Shown one piece after another: positions 13,087 through 16,740 of a stretch of 16,740 bases of DNA. The position numbers and the translations under genes were made by a program. Source of the stretch: Chloroflexota bacterium (lineage in GTDB: Bacteria > Chloroflexota > Dehalococcoidia > SZUA-161 > SpSt-899); NCBI GenBank assembly GCA_018725425.1, contig QLUL01000006.1:1-16740 (forward strand), read 5' to 3'. Every line of letters starts with the position of its first letter. Positions within the stretch are counted from its first letter, which is position 1. Below the pieces are notes generated by a model. The model worked only from the letters and a program-made list of their open reading frames with translations, searched no databases and was not told where the DNA came from.

Positions 13087-13418
13087 AAACCGGCCACCTT
13101 CTCGGTCGAAACCGGCCACCTGCCCTAGAAGTAGCCGGGGGTCGGAGCGACACTAGGCTTATTTCAGTTTAGCTCAAGTTGGTGTCAATTGCAAATCCCT
13201 CCTTTCGCTCGTTTTTCTGATTTGCCACCGGGGTGGGGGGGGTGAGGGAAAAGCGTCAGATTGACATTGCGATGGCTGCGTAGCTCATTATGAGGATTCT
13301 AGGGCTTTCTTGTTGCCCAGCTCTACTCCAGCTCCTCTCCGAGTCCTCTTCGACTAATTGGGCTCCATCTAGAAGTGGCCGATTTGCTCCGTGAAGGTGG
13401 CCGATTAACTCCGAAAAA
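13087..13418. mobile_element. IS21-like end repeats without a transposase
   Basis: AAACCGGCCACCT occurs twice with 22-bp period (13087-13099, 13109-13121). GTGGCCGAT occurs twice, also with 22-bp period, in the opposite orientation (13375-13383, 13397-13405). IS21-family ends carry such multiple internal repeats as transposase sites. Only about 250 bp lies between the two sets, with no istA or istB frame, so this would be an internally deleted or residual element. A G-rich run (13228-13246) lies inside. The identification is tentative. Confidence 0.4.
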
Positions 13419-13437
13419 CGCACGCTGCACGCACACT

Positions 13438-13454
13438 CGGACGAACCGGAACCA
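13438..13454. repeat. 17-bp repeat CGGACGAACCGGAACCA, copy 2
   Basis: Differs at one base from 3228-3244. Located between the IS-like repeats and the 3' end of the MFS gene. Confidence 0.6.
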
Positions 13455-13486
13455 GATTTTCATTCTCCACATTAGCTTTAGTAGAA

Positions 13487-14770
13487 TCAAGGGCTTCTTC
13501 TCGGGTCATTTCCACTTCCGCCAGTGCTAGCTGGTTTCAACAACGAGGTCAATATAATAGTTATGACACTGATTGTTGCACAGATTAAGAAAGCTAGTTG
13601 ATAGCTACCAGTCATATCAAATATACTACCAGCCACGACCGGACCAATAGCTCCCCCAATTGCAAAGCCAAACGCAAGAATCCCCATGATTGCACCGAGT
13701 GAACTTAGTCCAAATAACTCAGCGGTTACTGGTGACTCTAGCGCTGCTATACCACCATAGGCAAACCCAAAGATAAGGGCAAACAGATACAACATCCACA
13801 CCTCTCTGGCTGCTAACAGCCACAATAAAGCAACTGATATCAGAATAAAGTTAATAATAAGAGCTGACTTATTACCAATTCGATCACCACCGCTACCCAT
13901 TGTAATCCTCCCGGCTATACTTAGCCCACCAATAATAGGTAGAATATTGGCAGCACCGGTGGCTGAAATTCCAAGCTCAGTGGCGTGGGGGACAATATGC
14001 ACCATGATAATATTTAAGAATATACCGAAACAGAACATCATAGCAAAAAACATCCAGAATTGGCTCATATGAACTGCTTCCTTAAGAGAAAACCCCCTAG
14101 CCTGTAAACCTAAACCTTTCTCCTCTAACCCATTCTCACCATATGGCAACCGCGCCATCTGACCGGGGTCACGCTTTAAAAACTGCGCTACCGGTACAAG
14201 CAATACTAAAGTTATGATACCTACAATAATATAAGAGGTTCTCCAGCCATAGCTAGCGATGAGCCAACTAGTTATCGGGGGTATAGTCATTATGCCTACA
14301 CCTATGCCAGCTACAACAATACCGGTCATTATTCCCCTTCTCTTGGCAAACCACCTAGCTACTGTAGATACCAGCGGGACGAATCCGCCACTCATCCCAA
14401 TACCCATCATCACCCCATAGAACAGATATAGCTGCCAAATAGCACCAATCTGAGACATCAATAGATGGCCCAATCCTAAAATGAAGCCACAAGCTGTCAC
14501 AACAATCTTCGGACCAAACCTATCACTTAATCTCCCGGTGATAATGCTCAGAAAACCGAATAAGAGCAAACACAATGAGAAGGCACCTGATGTGATTGCT
14601 CTAGTCCAGCCAAACTCTGCTGACAACGGCTTAAAAAAGATACCAAAGCTATAAAATGTGCCGAACATTACCACCAAGATAAGGAAGGTAACCCCAACCA
14701 CAATATAACCATAGAACAACTTAGGTTTTCTATGTCCAGCTAAGTGAAAATCACCTGTCTCCTTAATCAA
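13487..14770 (-). CDS. MFS transporter, monocarboxylate/oxalate-formate antiporter type
   Basis: A 427-aa membrane carrier with about 12 hydrophobic segments. The N-terminal block YGYIVVGVTFLILVV, then FGIFFKPLSAEFGWTRA, is typical of the OFA/monocarboxylate branch. The loop 2-3 motif GRLSDRFGPK is at 79-88 and the matching loop 8-9 motif GRITMGSGGDRIGNK near 287-301. A cytoplasmic loop spans about 199-235. The substrate cannot be told from sequence. The start is TTG at 14770, with GAAGGGGG 10 nt upstream; no better start is visible. Base composition is clearly more AT-rich than the cob genes, and the gene lies past the integrase remnant, so acquisition by transfer is likely. Confidence 0.9.
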   Translation of the reverse strand: MIKETGDFHLAGHRKPKLFYGYIVVGVTFLILVVMFGTFYSFGIFFKPLSAEFGWTRAITSGAFSLCLLLFGFLSIITGRLSDRFGPKIVVTACGFILGLGHLLMSQIGAIWQLYLFYGVMMGIGMSGGFVPLVSTVARWFAKRRGIMTGIVVAGIGVGIMTIPPITSWLIASYGWRTSYIIVGIITLVLLVPVAQFLKRDPGQMARLPYGENGLEEKGLGLQARGFSLKEAVHMSQFWMFFAMMFCFGIFLNIIMVHIVPHATELGISATGAANILPIIGGLSIAGRITMGSGGDRIGNKSALIINFILISVALLWLLAAREVWMLYLFALIFGFAYGGIAALESPVTAELFGLSSLGAIMGILAFGFAIGGAIGPVVAGSIFDMTGSYQLAFLICATISVITIILTSLLKPASTGGSGNDPRRSP

Positions 14771-14926
14771 AATAACAAAACCCCCTTCAAACTACCCATA
14801 CATAGCGCGGCCTCCTGCCGCAACCAAAATATTCGCGGTGGGCATAGTTTTTTCAGAGTAATATGCGCTAAATCTGACCTAGCCGACTTGTCTCACAGCA
14901 ACAAAGACTCCCGCTTCGACTTGTCA

Positions 14927-15751
14927 TCAAGATTTAGTCTCTTCCAAAGACATGCAGGGAGCTACAAGCTTGTTAAGCATACCTTGTAACTCGTCGAGCA
15001 CCTCCTCAAGAGGCAGCAATGATTCAACTTGCTGCTTCAAATCCTTTTCCCAGTAGCTCTTCAGTACCCCTGGGTCTCCCGGAAGAAAATCGCTCATAGA
15101 TCGGAGGCAAAGGCCCTTATGTGCAAGCTTCTCGGCCAGCACTGCCCCCAGAAGCTCGAAGTTAAGCTGGGAAGAGTGCTCCCTTAATACTCTCCATACG
15201 TCGTAATAATCTCTGGATTTACCGCGTTCAAGCAAGCTTCGCATCTTCTCAGCAAGCAACTCTTCCAGTGGGTAGACCAGTACCTCTCGTTGCTGATCAG
15301 TAAAGGGGTCAGTTAACACTCTCCGATATTCAGGCTCAAGGCATAATGGTTCGTCAAAGCTCAAGTCCATATAAATCATACCCGGGTAGGACAAGGGGCC
15401 CAGGAACTGACTTCGGATGCGAGCATAACCATCTGTCTTATGAAGCATCTTAGTCGTAAGCTGTATCTGGGACTCCTGTTCTACCTGGCGATACCATCCG
15501 TCAAGAGATTGCCTTAGCTCTTCTTTAGCCATGTCATGTCTCACCGTAAAGTCCAGGTCTTCCGAGTAACGCCAGTGCGAGAAATAGACTTTACGTAGGG
15601 CAGTACCTCCCTTGAATACCATCACCTCATTCAGCACTGGCACCTGTGATAGAGTTTTAAGCACCTCTGTAAGCACGTAGTCTTTTTCCAATATGCCTAA
15701 AGCTACTTTTTCGTGTTGGGCCATCCTCTGCAATTCGGCCTTGGATAACAC
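14927..15751 (-). CDS. abiEii: AbiEii/AbiGii-type nucleotidyltransferase toxin
   Basis: Toxin half of a type IV toxin-antitoxin/abortive-infection pair. AbiEii-type enzymes are nucleotidyltransferases, and related MenT proteins modify tRNA acceptor ends. The 274-aa protein has MVFKGGTALRKVYF, then SHWRYSEDLDFTV (GG-T and D-x-D catalytic block), SYPGMIYMDLSF and PLEELLAEKMRSLLERGK followed by SRDYYDVWRVL, the conserved motifs in order. GTG at 15751 is preferred: it overlaps the antitoxin stop as TAGTG and has AAGGAG 5 nt upstream. The alternative GTG at 15766 lacks a ribosome site. The TAGTG overlap implies coupled translation with AbiEi. Confidence 0.9.
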   Translation of the reverse strand: MLSKAELQRMAQHEKVALGILEKDYVLTEVLKTLSQVPVLNEVMVFKGGTALRKVYFSHWRYSEDLDFTVRHDMAKEELRQSLDGWYRQVEQESQIQLTTKMLHKTDGYARIRSQFLGPLSYPGMIYMDLSFDEPLCLEPEYRRVLTDPFTDQQREVLVYPLEELLAEKMRSLLERGKSRDYYDVWRVLREHSSQLNFELLGAVLAEKLAHKGLCLRSMSDFLPGDPGVLKSYWEKDLKQQVESLLPLEEVLDELQGMLNKLVAPCMSLEETKS

Positions 15752-16572
15752 TACTGCTCCTTCCACTGTAAGAGTTCATTCTCCGAAACATTTACGATGA
15801 TTTTCCATCGGTCAAGATATCTACCCTCGGTATTTGCCAGGGTATCAAGCGGGGCATATCCACTACTCATGCCATCACGGAGAATGACAATAGCCTCATC
15901 TCTATCGGGGCTTAGCGTCTCCAGAAGGTAGCCTAACCGCTGGCTTACAGCTCTGTTTCCGCTCTTCCGTGCATACTCAGCCAATTTCACAAAATCAAGC
16001 TCGTCGCGCCCATACCACAGTGCCTTAGCTACTTCTGCTACGCCGCCACAGTACCGTAATCGGTCAAGGCAATCTACTATTGTTTTTTCAGGTTCGGAGA
16101 TGTTAACCCCATGTTTATCCAAAATCACTTCGGTTTCTCCAAAGAATTTATGCTCAGACATATACACAAAGCGGTATGTTACTCCGGAAATCTCCAGAGC
16201 TGGCTTTGACTTGCGACGAGTTGAAGCTATGAAGACAGTCCGACTAACTTGTTCCGTATAGCCATAGTAATTGAGGGCACTGCGGAATCCAATATAGTAG
16301 GGGTTGATAAGATAGGAGGCAATTATGAATTCATGTTCAGTCCACTCACCTTCGCGTCCGGCTTCAAAGGGTAATATGAGATATTTACCCCGCTCCATGC
16401 GTTGAAGCCAGCGTCGCTTAACCAGTCTGGATAACAGTCCGTGCAGTCCACTATTGCTAGTACCGTAGATTTTAGCAGCATCATCGAAGGTGAAAAGGCG
16501 CTTACCTTGACGGGTCAGCTCTGTCAAGAGATTGCTCCCTGTATCGCCAAGAGTTCTTATGTTTTGTGCCAT
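15751..16572 (-). CDS. abiEi: AbiEi-family antitoxin / autorepressor
   Basis: Antitoxin half of the pair. The 273-aa protein has an N-terminal winged helix (about 25-70: FTFDDAAKIYGTSNSGLHGL, LVKRRWLQRMERGKYLILP) and then the AbiEi body: IIASYLINPYYIGFRSALNY, TVFIASTRRKSKP, YRFVYMSEHKFFG and ISEPEKTIVDCLDRLRYCGG. Family members bind inverted repeats at their own promoter and repress it. ATG at 16572 is chosen over the longer frame to 16614, because GGAGG lies 8 nt upstream and the longer start would lie upstream of the predicted transcription start. Many homologues counter the toxin without direct contact. Confidence 0.88.
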   Translation of the reverse strand: MAQNIRTLGDTGSNLLTELTRQGKRLFTFDDAAKIYGTSNSGLHGLLSRLVKRRWLQRMERGKYLILPFEAGREGEWTEHEFIIASYLINPYYIGFRSALNYYGYTEQVSRTVFIASTRRKSKPALEISGVTYRFVYMSEHKFFGETEVILDKHGVNISEPEKTIVDCLDRLRYCGGVAEVAKALWYGRDELDFVKLAEYARKSGNRAVSQRLGYLLETLSPDRDEAIVILRDGMSSGYAPLDTLANTEGRYLDRWKIIVNVSENELLQWKEQ

Positions 16573-16611
16573 AATAGTTACCTCCGCCGTCATTATTATA
16601 GCACAAAACAT
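16559..16611 (-). promoter_or_regulatory. abiE promoter and operator palindrome
   Basis: Two 19-bp arms, 16559-16577 and 16593-16611, are inverted copies matching at 17 of 19 positions (core GCACAAAACAT perfect), spaced by 15 bp. One arm contains an extended -10, TGCTATAAT (16595-16603 on minus), with no good -35. The other covers the ATG and first codons of abiEi. A dimeric repressor bound here would cover the whole start region. Confidence 0.75.
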
Positions 16612-16740
16612 CAACCATCATGGATGCTAAATGGGAGAAAGCTTAAACTAGCCCCTTGTCAGGGTGAACAATCCGTCATTTTGTTACCCCACCGAGTGCA
16701 TTTGCTGCCTTGCAAGCCAAACGCTTTGATGCTAGAATCA

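Noticed and set aside
13228..13246. G-quadruplex-prone run GGGGTGGGGGGGGTGAGGG
   Set aside because: Could fold, but it is a single occurrence with no gene start or conserved context, so no role is claimed.

Overview
The window reads like a bacterial genome of the Chloroflexota (Dehalococcoidia-like) or a comparable uncultured lineage. This placement is an inference from gene content (cobT-cobS-cobC-cobU nucleotide-loop genes, a short sulfite-oxidase-like protein, DUF433/DUF5615 pairs) and from the style of the intergenic repeats. I could not run a phylogenetic test.

Layout. (1) 1-2089, minus strand: the first 591 codons of polA, preceded by a moaD-type sulfur carrier. A divergent promoter region (2138-2278) also drives a sulfite-oxidase-like molybdoenzyme and a small DUF4177-like gene on the plus strand. 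MoaD plausibly helps make the pterin cofactor that the divergent enzyme needs. (2) 3151-3690: a shattered CoA-disulfide-reductase-like gene whose middle is replaced by heptamer repeats. (3) about 4166-6011: a run of integron-type attC sites with small cassettes and no integrase in view. The cassettes are a DUF4258-type toxin/DUF2283 pair with a frame disruption at a T run, a gutted nucleotidyltransferase cassette, and a DUF433/DUF5615 (VapBC-like) pair. (4) 6032-7734: a HAD phosphatase convergent with an mnmE that lacks its C-terminal part. (5) 8001-12393: a cobalamin block, with cobU and an internally deleted cobQ on plus and cobT-cobS-cobC on minus. Between them lies a partial second copy of the HAD gene's 5' end and a two-hairpin palindromic element. 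CobU, CobT, CobS and CobC together form the nucleotide-loop branch of B12 synthesis or salvage. (6) 12557-12782: two tRNA-Ser genes (GGA and CGA). (7) 12860-16611: an accessory, visibly more AT-rich region with a tyrosine-integrase remnant, IS21-like end repeats, an MFS transporter and an AbiEi/AbiEii system with a striking operator palindrome.

Two themes cut across the window. First, short tandem repeats with a 7-bp period but different words occur at about ten places, twice inside polA in frame. Several gene breakpoints coincide with them or with the palindromic element. Second, many genes carry internal deletions or truncations (cobQ, mnmE, the CoA-disulfide reductase, a nucleotidyltransferase, the HAD copy, the integrase). 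This may be real repeat-mediated gene erosion or partly an assembly effect; read mapping would separate the two.
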